Under the pieces are notes generated by a model, which ran no database searches, had not been told where the DNA came from, and was given only the letters and a program-made list of their open reading frames with translations. A stretch of 64,000 bases of DNA. It comes from Methylotuvimicrobium sp. KM2 (GTDB lineage: Bacteria > Pseudomonadota > Gammaproteobacteria > Methylococcales > Methylomonadaceae). The stretch covers positions 372,001-436,000 of the forward strand of contig NZ_CP150634.1 in assembly GCF_038051925.1 (NCBI RefSeq), read 5' to 3'. Below are positions 8,222-17,550 of the stretch, piece by piece. How positions within the stretch are numbered: position 1 is the first letter of the stretch; each line of letters begins with the position of its first letter. The position numbers and the translations under genes are program-made.

Positions 8222-8605
8222 TCATTGCTTTTTTTCAAAGGCCTTGATCGCATCTTGCATTGAATCAAACTGAGGAATTTCGTCCTCTGGAGCAACCTGT
8301 TTTTTCGGCTTGGTTTTTTTGGGTTTGACTTCCGATGGGTTCGGCGTTTCGGGCTCTTGGCTCGTTCCTACCATCTTGAATCGTTCAAGCCTTTCTTGCT
8401 CCGCACGAATCTTGCGGTTGCCTTCTCCGTACATGGTCAGAACAACCATGATCATGACGGTGGTAATGCCAACTACCAAAAACCGAGTCGGTTCGTTCAT
8501 AAAAAACAGCGGCCATTTCGGTTTGATCATACCGGCGATAAAAAAAACGAGCGTAAAAATTCCTAAATTAAAGGAATAAAATATCAACATGTCTAGCGTG
8601 TCCAT
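8222..8605 (-). CDS. Two-helix membrane protein with charged C-terminal tail, unknown function
   Basis: 127 residues. Two transmembrane helices (about 6-27 and 41-60) are joined by a short loop with KPKWPLFFMNEPTRF. A cytoplasmic tail of ~65 residues follows, rich in Glu, Lys and Pro (PKKTKPKKQ), ending in a short amphipathic stretch, FDSMQDAIKAFEKKQ. A GGGAAGAG ribosome site supports the start. I do not recognise a family. The helical hairpin plus coiled tail is common in small scaffold or stress proteins, but that is not evidence of function. It is separated from tgpA by 147 bases with a strong hairpin. Confidence 0.75.
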   Translation of the reverse strand: MDTLDMLIFYSFNLGIFTLVFFIAGMIKPKWPLFFMNEPTRFLVVGITTVMIMVVLTMYGEGNRKIRAEQERLERFKMVGTSQEPETPNPSEVKPKKTKPKKQVAPEDEIPQFDSMQDAIKAFEKKQ

Positions 8606-8713
8606 CGTGTACTCTTCCCGCTTAACTAACTATTTAATAAAAATGCATTAATATCATCTTCGTGATTTATTGCAATACCGGCGATGCATTTTAATCGTTT
8701 CAAAGCTTTATGG

Positions 8714-8742
8714 AAATTGTCATGTCGGTGACATGACAATTT
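8714..8742. terminator. Perfect 13-bp stem-loop beyond tgpA
   Basis: AAATTGTCATGTC-GGT-GACATGACAATTT is a perfect 13-bp inverted repeat with a 3-base loop, starting 10 bases after the tgpA stop. The plus-strand 3' side continues TATTTTCC (U-rich); the minus-strand 3' side is CCATAAAG. It is most likely the transcription end or 3' stabiliser of the moxR-DUF58-tgpA operon, though the U-tract is better on the other strand. Confidence 0.55.
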
Positions 8743-8752
8743 TATTTTCCGG

Positions 8753-10714
8753 TTATCTTCGGCGAATCTTAAGCCGGTCTACTCGTTCGCTTAGCTTGCT
8801 CAAGTCTTCTTGCGACGATTCTTTTTGATAGCGTAATTTGATGAACAAGCCGGTGATGTCGTCTATCGCCTCGGCTTGATCCGGATACGCTTTCTTGCTC
8901 CGTTTAGCAAAATCGAGAGGTCCTTCGCCAGCGTTTCTTTTTAGGCCGGCCTTGCCTAGCCGGGCGCAGAACCGGCGATAGCAGCGCAATACTTTGTCGG
9001 CGGTTTTTTCTTTGCGCGATAACAATAGCCAGCTGAGTATCGCGGTGAATAAGGCGCCAAGTCCGACTAGCCAATAGAGCATTTGTTTTAACGATTCTAT
9101 ACCGAGCGAGGCTAAAAATTGGGTCTGATTGGCGGAATGATAATTGATGACCCAGCGCTGCCAGTTGTAATCGACGCTGCTCCATAATTGCCGGGCTTGT
9201 TTAAGCCAGTCGAGCTGTCGTGCCAAATCGCTGTCGGCGGAGAAAAAGCTGATGTTTCGGCTGGCAATTTGTTGTTCGATATTGACGTTTTGTTCGATTC
9301 TTTCCGGCGCTACCGCGGCAGTAGGGTCGACGCGCACCCAGCCCCGGTTTTCCAGCCAGACTTCGGTCCAGGCATGAGCGTCGGCTTGTCTTATTTCCAG
9401 AAAATTGCCGACAGGATTCAAGATCCCGCCGTGATAGCCCGTGACGACGCGTGCAGGAATGTTCGCAACACGCATCAGGTAGGTGAAGGCGGCCGCATAA
9501 TGGCTGCAAAACCCGCTTCGAGTTTCGAATAAAAACGTTTCGATCGGATTGTCTTCCATTAAGGGCGGTGTCAGCGTGTAACTGAAATTTTCTCGGTTGA
9601 AATGTTGTAGAACACGGTCGACGAATTGTTCGGGCCGCGTATCGAAGCCGCCGAGTCGTTTGATTAGCGAGGTGATTTTTTGGGAAGCCGGTCCCGGTAA
9701 CTGTGTATTGGTGCGTAACTTATGGGCTTCTAGCGTTCCGGTGCGGTAGCTGGGATAAGATGTGATGAGGTATTCGGCGCGCTTGTCGGGGTTGCCGCTT
9801 CGCGTCAGCAAATATTCCGAATTCATGCGCAGTTGCGGCGGGTAGTCGCCGGCCATTTCCAGCGCGAAGACCCAATTGTTATTTTGAGGTTCGAGTAATA
9901 GCGTATAGCGATAAGCCGGTTCGCTGAAGTCCGGTTCGGCGGCGGCCTTATAGGTGTAGCGTTTTGCTGTGGTCCAGCGTTTGCCGTCGGTGACGGAAAA
10001 CACCGGGCCGCGCCAATAGCGCAGTCTATTCGGCGGTATCGGGCCTTGAAAGCGGACGCGGAATACCAGTTCGTCCGAAAAGCCGAGGTCGCTGATCGAG
10101 CCGGGTTCCATGCTGTCGCTGAGCCCTGTTTTGGCTCGGCTTTTGTCTTCGAACAGCATCCAGCGCGGCGCTTCGACTCTCGGAAAAAAAACGAACAGCA
10201 CGATCGCGAGAGGCAGGGCTTGAGCCAGGATGACGGCCGCTGTTTTCAGCGCGTTTAAGGTATTTTGCCGGCGGCTGTTGATGGCGACCAGCGTGCCTAG
10301 TAGTACGCAGCAAACGAACAAGATATAGCCCGCCATGGCGATGCTCTGCTCATACAAAAATTGCGAAGCGGCGACGATGAAAGCCAGAAAGATAATCAAA
10401 TACAAATCGCGTTCTTGCCTGATTTCGAGTAGCTTTAATGCCAGTGCGGTCATGAACAGTCGGGTTCCGGCATCGCGGCCGAAGAGTCCTTGATGCTGCG
10501 AATAAAGCAGGGCGAGGCCGCCCACGGTCAATAAAAACAGTAAGAATTTGCCGGGTAAAAATCTCGTCTGCCAAATGCCGATGAAGCGCCAGGCCAGCAG
10601 CAATGCGAAGAACCCGAAAGTCGAAGCCGGGATGTGGTAGATATGCGGTAGCGCAATCAATCCGACCGAAATCAGTAGAAACAATAAGATATTTTTTTCG
10701 ATATCGACGGGCAT
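8753..10714 (-). CDS. tgpA: TgpA-type membrane transglutaminase (DUF3488 + transglutaminase-like domain)
   Basis: 653 residues. The N-terminal ~180 residues contain about six hydrophobic helices (DUF3488). A large periplasmic part follows, with the transglutaminase core near 395-465: Cys403 in SGFCSHYAA, His447 in ADAHAWTEVW and Asp463 in VRVDPTAAV form the catalytic triad. A last helix lies at about 555-575, before a basic cytoplasmic tail. In Pseudomonas the homologue TgpA is essential and has transglutaminase activity; the physiological substrate is unknown. It is the last gene of the operon moxR-DUF58-tgpA, with 3 bases to the gene before it, an arrangement conserved in many Gammaproteobacteria. 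Confidence 0.93.
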   Translation of the reverse strand: MPVDIEKNILLFLLISVGLIALPHIYHIPASTFGFFALLLAWRFIGIWQTRFLPGKFLLFLLTVGGLALLYSQHQGLFGRDAGTRLFMTALALKLLEIRQERDLYLIIFLAFIVAASQFLYEQSIAMAGYILFVCCVLLGTLVAINSRRQNTLNALKTAAVILAQALPLAIVLFVFFPRVEAPRWMLFEDKSRAKTGLSDSMEPGSISDLGFSDELVFRVRFQGPIPPNRLRYWRGPVFSVTDGKRWTTAKRYTYKAAAEPDFSEPAYRYTLLLEPQNNNWVFALEMAGDYPPQLRMNSEYLLTRSGNPDKRAEYLITSYPSYRTGTLEAHKLRTNTQLPGPASQKITSLIKRLGGFDTRPEQFVDRVLQHFNRENFSYTLTPPLMEDNPIETFLFETRSGFCSHYAAAFTYLMRVANIPARVVTGYHGGILNPVGNFLEIRQADAHAWTEVWLENRGWVRVDPTAAVAPERIEQNVNIEQQIASRNISFFSADSDLARQLDWLKQARQLWSSVDYNWQRWVINYHSANQTQFLASLGIESLKQMLYWLVGLGALFTAILSWLLLSRKEKTADKVLRCYRRFCARLGKAGLKRNAGEGPLDFAKRSKKAYPDQAEAIDDITGLFIKLRYQKESSQEDLSKLSERVDRLKIRRR

Positions 10715-10717
10715 AAT

Positions 10718-11662
10718 CTAAAACAGGGCGAGAGCTTCCAGGCATTGAGTCAGGTGAGCGGGACCGAGGCCGAGGCCGATTTTTTGGCCGGGCAGTTTAA
10801 GGCCGTAACGAAGCCCGGCTTTTTCCGCGTCGAGAACCCAGCGGCACAGTCGGCTCAAGCGTTCCTCGTTGCCGTAACCGGTGCAGGCTTCGTAATGGAG
10901 CCACAATTCATCGCCTTGCTCGCCGCTGTATTGCTTGCTAAAAAGCCCCTGGCCTTTGGCATAAGCTTTCCAGTGGATGCGTTTGATCGAATCGCCGCGT
11001 TGATATTCTTGAAGGCCGTAAAAGTCGTCGGTGCCTTTTTCGGTTTTACCTTGATCCGACGAGTCGCCGCCGGTTTCGGGGAAGGGAATTTCCTGCGGCC
11101 AGGGTTTCGGGTAGACCAGTACCGATAGGTTAAACCGCAACGGCGACCAGGCGCGGAACAAGCCGAGCGGATAGCCGCTCGATAGGGTGATCGTGCCGCA
11201 GGGCTGATAGCCGCGGCGTTGTGTCGGAGCATAAAGTCTAGCGGTTTTTTTCTCGTAGGGTTCAAGGGTCAATTGAGTTTTGTCATGCAAATCGATTTCG
11301 AGACTGAAGCGAGGAGCTGGGGTCGGGTTGTCGATATGAATTTCGAATACGGCGCGTTCTCCGGCGAATACCGGCTTGCATTGTCCTTTTTGAATGATCA
11401 GGCCGGCTAAGGCTTTGTAACTATGTAGGATGCCGATAAAAAATACGCTTGCTAGCAAGAAAGTCAGAAAATAGGCGAGGTTGTTGGTATAGACGAACGC
11501 GATCAGCAGCAACAGTAGGATCAATACGACAAAGCTCAGGCCACGCTTGGACGGCAAAATAAAGATTCGGCGTTGGTTTAGCCGGATGGCTTCGTCGGAC
11601 GGTTTTTCGCCGGCAAAAAAACGGCTTAACCGAAAACGGTCCTTGATCGACAAGGTACTCAA
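10718..11662 (-). CDS. DUF58 domain protein of the MoxR/TgpA operon
   Basis: About 314 residues. Two adjacent transmembrane helices lie near residues 35-80 (LILLLLLIAFVYTNNLAYFL). A cytoplasmic part ends in the DUF58 signature, YQRGDSIKRIHWKAYAKGQ, followed by a weakly conserved vWA-like region. The frame is open up to 11857, but the extra N-terminus is arginine-rich antisense-like sequence lying inside moxR, so I reject it. A TTG at 11662 overlaps the moxR stop (TTGA), which fits translational coupling, and gives a length normal for the family. MoxR, DUF58 and transglutaminase genes co-occur widely; DUF58 is thought to act as an adaptor or substrate-binding partner of the MoxR ATPase. The exact start is inferred. 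Confidence 0.85.
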   Translation of the reverse strand: MSTLSIKDRFRLSRFFAGEKPSDEAIRLNQRRIFILPSKRGLSFVVLILLLLLIAFVYTNNLAYFLTFLLASVFFIGILHSYKALAGLIIQKGQCKPVFAGERAVFEIHIDNPTPAPRFSLEIDLHDKTQLTLEPYEKKTARLYAPTQRRGYQPCGTITLSSGYPLGLFRAWSPLRFNLSVLVYPKPWPQEIPFPETGGDSSDQGKTEKGTDDFYGLQEYQRGDSIKRIHWKAYAKGQGLFSKQYSGEQGDELWLHYEACTGYGNEERLSRLCRWVLDAEKAGLRYGLKLPGQKIGLGLGPAHLTQCLEALALF

Positions 11663-12564
11663 AGCACGTTCACTCGTTCGAGTATCGGCGCGACGACCGC
11701 GCCGGAATCCTGACTGGTGGAACGCAGGCGATGGCCTGCGACAGCGGGGAGCACCGCTTGTACATCTTCGGGTAATACTGCATCGCGACTGTCCATGAAC
11801 GCCCAGGCCTTGGCCGCGTTGAGCAGGGATAAGCCCGCGCGCGGCGACAGACCGCAAGGGTAATCGGGGAATTCGCGGGTAAAAGTGATGATGTTCTGCA
11901 AATAATCCAGCAATGCGCTTGAAACGTGCACGGTGTTGACGAGTTGTTGGATGTTTTTGAGCTGTTCGGGCGGTAATTCGGTTTGAAGGTTTTCAATTAA
12001 ATGAAAACGCGACTGTCCGCTCAATAATTCCCGCTCCGCGTTGCGGTTCGGATAACCCAGCTCAATGCGCATCAAAAAACGGTCCAGTTGCGATTCGGGC
12101 AAAGGAAATGTGCCGATTTGATGAGCGGGGTTTTGCGTTGCGATCACGAAAAACGGCGAGGGCAAGTGATAGGTTTTGCCTTCGACCGTAACTTGTTGTT
12201 CCTCCATCGCTTCCAATAAGGCGCTTTGTGCTTTGGGCGTCGAGCGGTTGATTTCATCGGCCAGAATCATTTGATTGAAGATCGGCCCCGGATGAAATTT
12301 GAAACTGCGTTCTTCCGGGTCGAATATCGATGCGCCGATAATATCGGCCGGCAGGATATCGCTGGTAAATTGAATGCGTTGATAATTCAAGCCCAGCAAT
12401 TTAGCCAGAGTATGCGCAAGCGTGGTTTTGCCGACGCCGGGTATGTCTTCGATCAATAGATGGCCTCGAGCCAAAAGGCAACATAGGGCTAAACGGATTT
12501 GATGTTGTTTTCCGAGAATGATTCGATTGGCGGATTCCAGCAAAGGAGCGATTGGGTTTTGCAT
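11659..12564 (-). CDS. MoxR-family AAA+ ATPase
   Basis: 301 residues, the usual size for a MoxR protein. Walker A is IPGVGKTTLA (about residues 38-47). Walker B is LADEINRSTPKAQ, followed by the MoxR insert ALLEAMEEQQVTVEG. Sensor 1 is VIATQNP and the arginine finger region is PLPESQLDRFLMRI. The C-terminal lid domain ends at RVNVL. MoxR ATPases act as chaperone-like remodelling enzymes on partners usually encoded next to them, here the DUF58 protein and TgpA. First gene of the operon; the 197-base gap to the divergent zinc-finger gene must carry both promoters. That gap also holds a remnant of a dispersed repeat (about 12606-12680). Confidence 0.93.
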   Translation of the reverse strand: MQNPIAPLLESANRIILGKQHQIRLALCCLLARGHLLIEDIPGVGKTTLAHTLAKLLGLNYQRIQFTSDILPADIIGASIFDPEERSFKFHPGPIFNQMILADEINRSTPKAQSALLEAMEEQQVTVEGKTYHLPSPFFVIATQNPAHQIGTFPLPESQLDRFLMRIELGYPNRNAERELLSGQSRFHLIENLQTELPPEQLKNIQQLVNTVHVSSALLDYLQNIITFTREFPDYPCGLSPRAGLSLLNAAKAWAFMDSRDAVLPEDVQAVLPAVAGHRLRSTSQDSGAVVAPILERVNVL

Positions 12565-12761
12565 GAGGAGATGATTTTTGTGCGAAGTGGATTATTAATT
12601 TTATCGGCGTTCCTCGATAGACATGCCCTGCTCCCTAAGATCGGCGAAACTGCTCAAGCTGGGAATTGTTGATAAGATAAAGTCTCATGAGAATGAATGC
12701 CGAAGTTAATGGTACTATGCTATCTACAACTATAGTTTAAAATTAATGTCAGGGTAGAGCT

Positions 12762-13103
12762 GTGAGTGAATACGAGGAAGTCCGCGAAAATTTGATCGAA
12801 ATGCTCGAGGAGCTTGACGAGCGCCTGAGCAAAATTACCGAGGACGTCAAACATGCCGATGAGCCGTTATCGCAAGATTTCGGCGAACAGGCCGTGCAAA
12901 CCGAGAATGACGAAGTATTGGATTATATAGGCAATACGACCCGGGCGGAGATGGTTAAAGTCAGGCATGCCATTGATCGGATAGACGATGGCGAATACGG
13001 TTTTTGCGAAAATTGCGGAGCGAAAATTAACAAGGAGCGGCTGAAGGTTTTACCTTTTGCCAATTTGTGCATTCAGTGCGCGGAAAAAGCGGAAAAGGAA
13101 TAG
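12762..13103 (+). CDS. DksA/TraR family zinc-finger regulator
   Basis: 113 residues starting at GTG behind AGGGTAGAG. The first ~75 residues form a Glu-rich coiled-coil hairpin (SEYEEVRENLIEMLEELDER...). The C-terminal globular part has a four-cysteine zinc finger, CENC-x17-CIQC. DksA-type proteins insert the coiled coil into the RNA polymerase secondary channel and modulate transcription, often with ppGpp. This is a shorter paralogue type (classic DksA is ~150 residues), so I do not assign the name dksA; its tip residues were not verified. The 3' end overlaps the small gene on the opposite strand by 31 bases. Confidence 0.9.
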   Translation: MSEYEEVRENLIEMLEELDERLSKITEDVKHADEPLSQDFGEQAVQTENDEVLDYIGNTTRAEMVKVRHAIDRIDDGEYGFCENCGAKINKERLKVLPFANLCIQCAEKAEKE

Positions 13104-13294
13104 GCTATTTCGATCGAGAAGCCTTTACCGATAACGTCCATGGACATCATCGGTAAAGGCTCCCTGCCGGGGTGTTTAGCTTTGCGGCGATATTGGGTTC
13201 TGTCGCGGAATATTTGGGCTTTGTTAAACTGATGTGCGTGCTTGGCAACCAAGTTGTTTTGCGCGTTGGGTGCCGGTTTTTTAGGCTTTTTCAT
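13073..13294 (-). CDS. Small basic ArfA-like protein with stem-loop inside the gene
   Basis: 73 codons with an excellent ribosome site (GGAG seven bases before ATG). The N-terminal ~46 residues are strongly basic: MKKPKKPAPN, then AKHAHQFNKAQIFRDR, then YRRKAKHPGREP. The last part recalls the Y-R-K-x-K-H-x-G-REP stretch of the ribosome-rescue factor ArfA. Directly after REP the coding sequence enters a perfect 13-bp stem-loop (13120-13161), and the tail beyond it is hydrophobic and overlaps the 3' end of the zinc-finger gene. In E. coli arfA an intragenic hairpin yields a truncated, non-stop mRNA, and the protein is made only when trans-translation fails. I infer the same design. The family call is uncertain; other small basic proteins are possible. 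Confidence 0.5.
   Translation of the reverse strand: MKKPKKPAPNAQNNLVAKHAHQFNKAQIFRDRTQYRRKAKHPGREPLPMMSMDVIGKGFSIEIAYSFSAFSAH
13120..13161. other. Intragenic stem-loop (13-bp perfect arms)
   Basis: AGCCTTTACCGAT (13120-13132) pairs with ATCGGTAAAGGCT (13149-13161). The loop contains a further palindrome, GTCCATGGAC (13136-13145). It lies 17 bases after the stop of the zinc-finger gene on the plus strand and within codons ~45-58 of the minus-strand small gene. No T-tract follows on either side, so an RNase III or stability role fits better than intrinsic termination. Confidence 0.85.
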
Positions 13295-13370
13295 AAATAA
13301 ACTCCTGAATAATTTTGGACAACGCCTCTTTACTATTTAAAATAGCGCTTTATTTGAGCATTAAAAGCCT

Positions 13371-15239
13371 GTGAAATTCAAAAAAAATTTTGATGTCATC
13401 GTGATCGGCGGCGGTCACGCCGGAACCGAGGCAGCATTGGCGGCCGCCCGAAGCGGCGCGCAAACCTTGTTACTCACCCAAAATATCGATACCTTGGGGC
13501 AGATGAGCTGCAATCCGGCGATCGGCGGTATCGGTAAAGGGCATCTCGTCAAGGAAATCGACGCGCTCGGCGGCGTCATGGCCGAGGCGATCGATCATGC
13601 CGGCATTCAGTTTCGTATTTTAAACGCCAGCAAAGGTCCCGCGGTCAGAGCGACTCGCGCGCAAGCCGATCGTAGTCTTTATAAGCAATACGTGCGTAGC
13701 GCATTGGAAAATCAAGCGAATTTGGCCTTGTTTCAGCAAACGGTTGCCGATTTGATCGTCGAAGGCGGTCGGGTTGCCGGCGTTAAAACCCAAATGGGGC
13801 TCGAATTTCGAGCGCGCGCCGTTGTCTTGACCGCCGGGACGTTTTTAGCCGGACGTATTCATATCGGACTAGAAAATTATACCGGCGGGCGTGCCGGCGA
13901 CCCTGCCTCTGTCGAGTTGGCCGAGCGTTTGCGTGAGTTGCCGTTCCGAGTGGACCGATTGAAAACCGGCACGCCGCCGCGCATCGACGGTCGCACGATC
14001 GATTACAGTCGATTGGAAAAGCAATTCGGCGACGATCCGGTTCCTGTTTTTTCGTTTTTGGGCAAGCGCGAGCAGCACCCGCGGCAAATTCCTTGCTTCA
14101 TTACGCGAACCAATAGCCGGACGCATGACATCATTCGGTCCGGTCTGGACCGTTCGCCGATGTACACCGGTGTGATCGAAGGCATCGGGCCGCGCTATTG
14201 TCCTTCTATCGAAGATAAGATCGTGCGTTTCGCCGATCGCGATTCGCATCAGATTTTCATCGAGCCGGAAGGCTTGAATACGAACGAAATTTATCCGAAC
14301 GGTATTTCAACCAGCTTGCCGTTCGATGTGCAATACGAATTCGTAAGATCGATGCTCGGTTTCGAAAATGCCGAAATCATTCGCCCGGGCTATGCGATCG
14401 AATACGACTTTTTCGATCCGCGCGATCTTAAGTCGTCATTGGAAACCAAGCATATGCCGGGTTTGTTTTTTGCCGGGCAAATCAACGGCACGACCGGTTA
14501 TGAAGAAGCAGCCGCACAAGGCTTGATTGCAGGGCTCAATGCCGCGCGCTCGATTCGCGGTCAGGAAAGTTGGTGTCCGGCTCGCGACGAGGCATACATC
14601 GGCGTGATGATCGATGATTTGATCACGCGCGGCACGCAAGAGCCTTATCGTATGTTTACGAGCCGTGCCGAATACCGGCTGCTGCTGCGCGAAGATAACG
14701 CCGATCTACGCTTGACCGAAACCGGCCGCGAGTTGGGCTTGGTCGGCGATGAGCGTTGGCGCAAGTTCGAACATAAGCGCGAACAAATCGGTGCTTTGCA
14801 AGCGGAACTGTCGAAAAAATGGCTTCGGGCCGAAACGGAAGACGCCAAACAAGCCGAAGCGTTTTGGGGCAAGCCGTTGCAGCGCGAAGTCAACTTGATG
14901 GATTTGCTGCGCCGTCCCGAAGTGGATATCGAGCGGCTGTTGAGCTTTATCGAGCGGGATGAAATTCCGGGGCAGGTGTCCGAGCAAGTCGCGATACAGG
15001 CTAAATATTCGGGGTACATCGACAGGCAGCAGACTGAAATCGACAAGACCAAGCGTTACGATCATTTACGTTTGCCGGAAACGATCGATTACCGGAACGT
15101 CTCGGGGCTTTCAAACGAAGTCTGTGAAAAACTCAGAAAACAACAGCCGGAAACGCTGGGACAGGCTTCGCGAATTCCCGGCGTGACGCCGGCGGCGATA
15201 TCCTTGTTGCTGGTCCATTTAAAGAAGAAAAGCGCCTGA
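13371..15239 (+). CDS. mnmG: tRNA uridine-34 carboxymethylaminomethyl synthase subunit MnmG (GidA)
   Basis: FAD-dependent enzyme that, with MnmE, installs the cmnm5 modification at the wobble uridine of several tRNAs. 622 residues starting at GTG. The N-terminal FAD-binding motif is [19 protein letters not shown]; the family signature [20 protein letters not shown] and [13 protein letters not shown] follow, and the C-terminal helical domain that binds MnmE ends with [15 protein letters not shown]. Length is normal. The stop codon overlaps the rsmG start (TGATG). mnmE is not upstream as it is in many relatives; instead the zinc-finger and ArfA-like genes precede it, marking a synteny break. 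Confidence 0.98.
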   Translation: MKFKKNFDVIVIGGGHAGTEAALAAARSGAQTLLLTQNIDTLGQMSCNPAIGGIGKGHLVKEIDALGGVMAEAIDHAGIQFRILNASKGPAVRATRAQADRSLYKQYVRSALENQANLALFQQTVADLIVEGGRVAGVKTQMGLEFRARAVVLTAGTFLAGRIHIGLENYTGGRAGDPASVELAERLRELPFRVDRLKTGTPPRIDGRTIDYSRLEKQFGDDPVPVFSFLGKREQHPRQIPCFITRTNSRTHDIIRSGLDRSPMYTGVIEGIGPRYCPSIEDKIVRFADRDSHQIFIEPEGLNTNEIYPNGISTSLPFDVQYEFVRSMLGFENAEIIRPGYAIEYDFFDPRDLKSSLETKHMPGLFFAGQINGTTGYEEAAAQGLIAGLNAARSIRGQESWCPARDEAYIGVMIDDLITRGTQEPYRMFTSRAEYRLLLREDNADLRLTETGRELGLVGDERWRKFEHKREQIGALQAELSKKWLRAETEDAKQAEAFWGKPLQREVNLMDLLRRPEVDIERLLSFIERDEIPGQVSEQVAIQAKYSGYIDRQQTEIDKTKRYDHLRLPETIDYRNVSGLSNEVCEKLRKQQPETLGQASRIPGVTPAAISLLLVHLKKKSA

Positions 15240-15868
15240 TGGATACTTGCCGGAAACGACTCCAGGCCGGTCTCGATGAATTAAACTTAACGCTTGGCGA
15301 TGAACAAATCGACCGCTTGTTGAGTTTCATTGGGCTGATCGAAAAATGGAATAAAGCCTTCAATCTAACCTCGATCCGTGACCCAGAAGCGATGGTAAGT
15401 CTGCATCTGCTCGATAGTCTTGCGGTTTTACCTTATGTTACCGGGCAAACGGTCATCGATATCGGGACCGGCGCCGGATTGCCGGGCATTCCTTTGGCCG
15501 TTTGCCGGCCGGACAAAACTTTCACGTTATTGGATAGCAATAGCAAAAAAACCCGTTTCGTGCAGCAGGCCGTTTTAGAGTTGAAATTGGCTAATGTTCA
15601 GGTTTGTCATAACCGAGTTGAAGCCTTTAAGTCTGAGCATTTGTTCGATACGGTCATTATGCGAGCGTTTACTAATTTACCGGACATGTTGAAAATGACC
15701 GGGCATTTGATCGCGCCGGGCGGCGTGTTGTTGGCGATGAAAGGCCAGTATCCCGAGCAGGAGTTGCAGCAAATCGGGTGTGACGCGACAGTGATACCGA
15801 TACGGGTTCCGGGAATAGAAGCGCAGCGATGCCTGATTCAAATTAACAAGCCTACGCAGCGGGAGTGA
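15239..15868 (+). CDS. rsmG: 16S rRNA m7G527 methyltransferase RsmG (GidB)
   Basis: 209 residues. AdoMet-dependent methylation of G527 in 16S rRNA. The AdoMet-binding motif VIDIGTGAGLPGIPLAV lies at about 77-93, followed by LDSNSKKTRFV and the later VIMRAFTNLPDML. Translationally coupled to mnmG by a one-base overlap and followed by parA after four bases, so it belongs to the same origin-proximal operon. Loss of RsmG is known to cause low-level streptomycin resistance in other bacteria. Confidence 0.96.
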   Translation: MDTCRKRLQAGLDELNLTLGDEQIDRLLSFIGLIEKWNKAFNLTSIRDPEAMVSLHLLDSLAVLPYVTGQTVIDIGTGAGLPGIPLAVCRPDKTFTLLDSNSKKTRFVQQAVLELKLANVQVCHNRVEAFKSEHLFDTVIMRAFTNLPDMLKMTGHLIAPGGVLLAMKGQYPEQELQQIGCDATVIPIRVPGIEAQRCLIQINKPTQRE

Positions 15869-15872
15869 ACAA

Positions 15873-16640
15873 GTGGGAAAGGTGATAGCAGTTACCAATC
15901 AAAAAGGCGGGGTCGGTAAAACGACGACCAGTGTTAATCTGTCCGCGGCTTTGGCGGGCGCGAAACGAAAAGTGTTGTTGGTGGATCTCGATCCGCAAGG
16001 TAATGCGGCGATGGGTTGCGGCGTCGATAAAGACTCGGTGCAATATTCCAGTTACGATTTGTTATTAGAAGATGTGCCGGCGGCCGAGACTGTTGTAAAG
16101 CAAGAGTCGTGCGGGTTTTCGATCATTCCGGCCAATTCCGACTTGACGGCAGCCGAAGTCAATATGCTTCAGATCGATCGCAAGGAGCGGCGTTTGGCCG
16201 AAGCCTTGCAGCCGATTAAGGATCAGTACGACTATATACTGATCGATTGCCCTCCTACATTGAATATGTTGACATTAAATGCCATGGTCGCAGCCGATAG
16301 CGTATTGATACCGATGCAGTGCGAATATTATGCGCTGGAAGGTTTGTCGGCGCTGATGTCGACATTGAGAAACATTCAAGGTTCGGTGAACCCCGGGTTG
16401 CAACTCGAAGGTATTTTAAGAACGATGTTCGATAATAGAAGCCGTTTGACCAAAGACGTATCCGATCAGCTGGCTGAATATTTCGGCGATAAAGTTTTTC
16501 GCACCACGATTCCGCGTAATATTCGCTTGGCCGAGGCGCCGAGTCATGGTTTGCCGGTGATTCAATACGATAAGTCGTCGCGCGGTGCCTTGGCTTATAT
16601 CGCGTTAGCGGGCGAAATGATTAGAAAAGAGAAGAAATAA
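15873..16640 (+). CDS. parA: Chromosome-partition ATPase ParA (Soj)
   Basis: 255 residues with GTG start. The deviant Walker A, NQKGGVGKTTTSVNL, includes the signature lysine; VDLDPQGNAAMG and DYILIDCPPTLNMLT follow. These place it with chromosomal ParA/Soj rather than plasmid types with an N-terminal HTH. Together with ParB it segregates the origin region. Seven bases separate it from parB. Confidence 0.97.
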   Translation: MGKVIAVTNQKGGVGKTTTSVNLSAALAGAKRKVLLVDLDPQGNAAMGCGVDKDSVQYSSYDLLLEDVPAAETVVKQESCGFSIIPANSDLTAAEVNMLQIDRKERRLAEALQPIKDQYDYILIDCPPTLNMLTLNAMVAADSVLIPMQCEYYALEGLSALMSTLRNIQGSVNPGLQLEGILRTMFDNRSRLTKDVSDQLAEYFGDKVFRTTIPRNIRLAEAPSHGLPVIQYDKSSRGALAYIALAGEMIRKEKK

Positions 16641-16647
16641 GGCAATT

Positions 16648-17520
16648 ATGGCGGTACAAAAACGAGGTTTGGGTCGGGGATTGGATGCTTTATTGGGCGA
16701 TGCGCCACCTGCGACAGAGAAAAAAAACGAACTGCAAAAACTGCCGATCGAATGGTTGCAGCGTGGAAAGTTTCAACCGAGAAAGGATATCGATCCGGAA
16801 AGAATCAAGGAGCTAGCCGATTCGATCAAGGCACAAGGTATCATTCAACCGATTGTGTTGCGTAAAATCGGCGATGAACGATATGAAATCGTTGCCGGAG
16901 AAAGGCGTTGGCGCGCTGCGCAACTTGCCGGGTTGCAAGAAGTGCCGGTTGTTGTGCGCGATATCGACGATAAGGGGGCGATGGCGATCGCGTTGATCGA
17001 AAATATTCAACGCGAAGACTTGAATCCACTGGAAGAGGCCGACGCATTGAGAAGGCTTCTTGAAGAGTTTGGGTTGACGCATCAACAAATCGCCGATGCG
17101 ATCGGTAAATCCCGCGCGACGGTGACCAACTTATTACGATTGATGGAGTTACAGCCGGAAGTCAAGCAGTTGCTGGTCGATAAGCAAATCGAGATGGGGC
17201 ATGCCCGGGCTTTGTTGCCGTTGGGTCGCGATCTGCAAATTCAGGCCGCGCAGAAAATCGCTAAGCAAAGTCTTTCGGTCAGGGCGGTGGAAAAACTGAT
17301 CAGAGATTTGCAGACCGAGCCGCTGAAAAACGAACCGGCGGAGGTCGATCGCGATACCCTTCGATTGCAGGAGGATTTAACGTCGAAACTCGGCGCGAAA
17401 GTCTCGATCAATCATAAACAAAACGGTTCCGGCAAACTGGTGGTGGCTTATTCGAGTTTGGAGCAATTGGACGGCATCATCGAGCAGCTCAGTTATTCGG
17501 AAAATAGAATTACCGATTGA
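16648..17520 (+). CDS. parB: Chromosome-partition protein ParB (Spo0J)
   Basis: 290 residues. The N-terminal leader QKRGLGRGLDALLGD binds ParA. The CTPase/ParB core includes AGERRWRAAQLAGL and ENIQREDLNPLEEA. The helix-turn-helix region has LTHQQIADAIGKSRATVTNLLRL in part, followed by MGHARALLPL, and the C-terminus forms a dimerisation domain. ParB binds parS and spreads using CTP. I searched by eye for the parS consensus TGTTTCACGTGAAACA in the window and did not find it; sites may lie outside. Confidence 0.97.
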   Translation: MAVQKRGLGRGLDALLGDAPPATEKKNELQKLPIEWLQRGKFQPRKDIDPERIKELADSIKAQGIIQPIVLRKIGDERYEIVAGERRWRAAQLAGLQEVPVVVRDIDDKGAMAIALIENIQREDLNPLEEADALRRLLEEFGLTHQQIADAIGKSRATVTNLLRLMELQPEVKQLLVDKQIEMGHARALLPLGRDLQIQAAQKIAKQSLSVRAVEKLIRDLQTEPLKNEPAEVDRDTLRLQEDLTSKLGAKVSINHKQNGSGKLVVAYSSLEQLDGIIEQLSYSENRITD

Positions 17521-17550
17521 TTTTGTTTGTCCGGGATAGGGTGAAACCGG

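Noticed and set aside
11663..11857. Upstream extension of the DUF58 gene
   Set aside because: The extra residues are arginine-rich and lie inside moxR; coupled start at 11662 fits the family length better.
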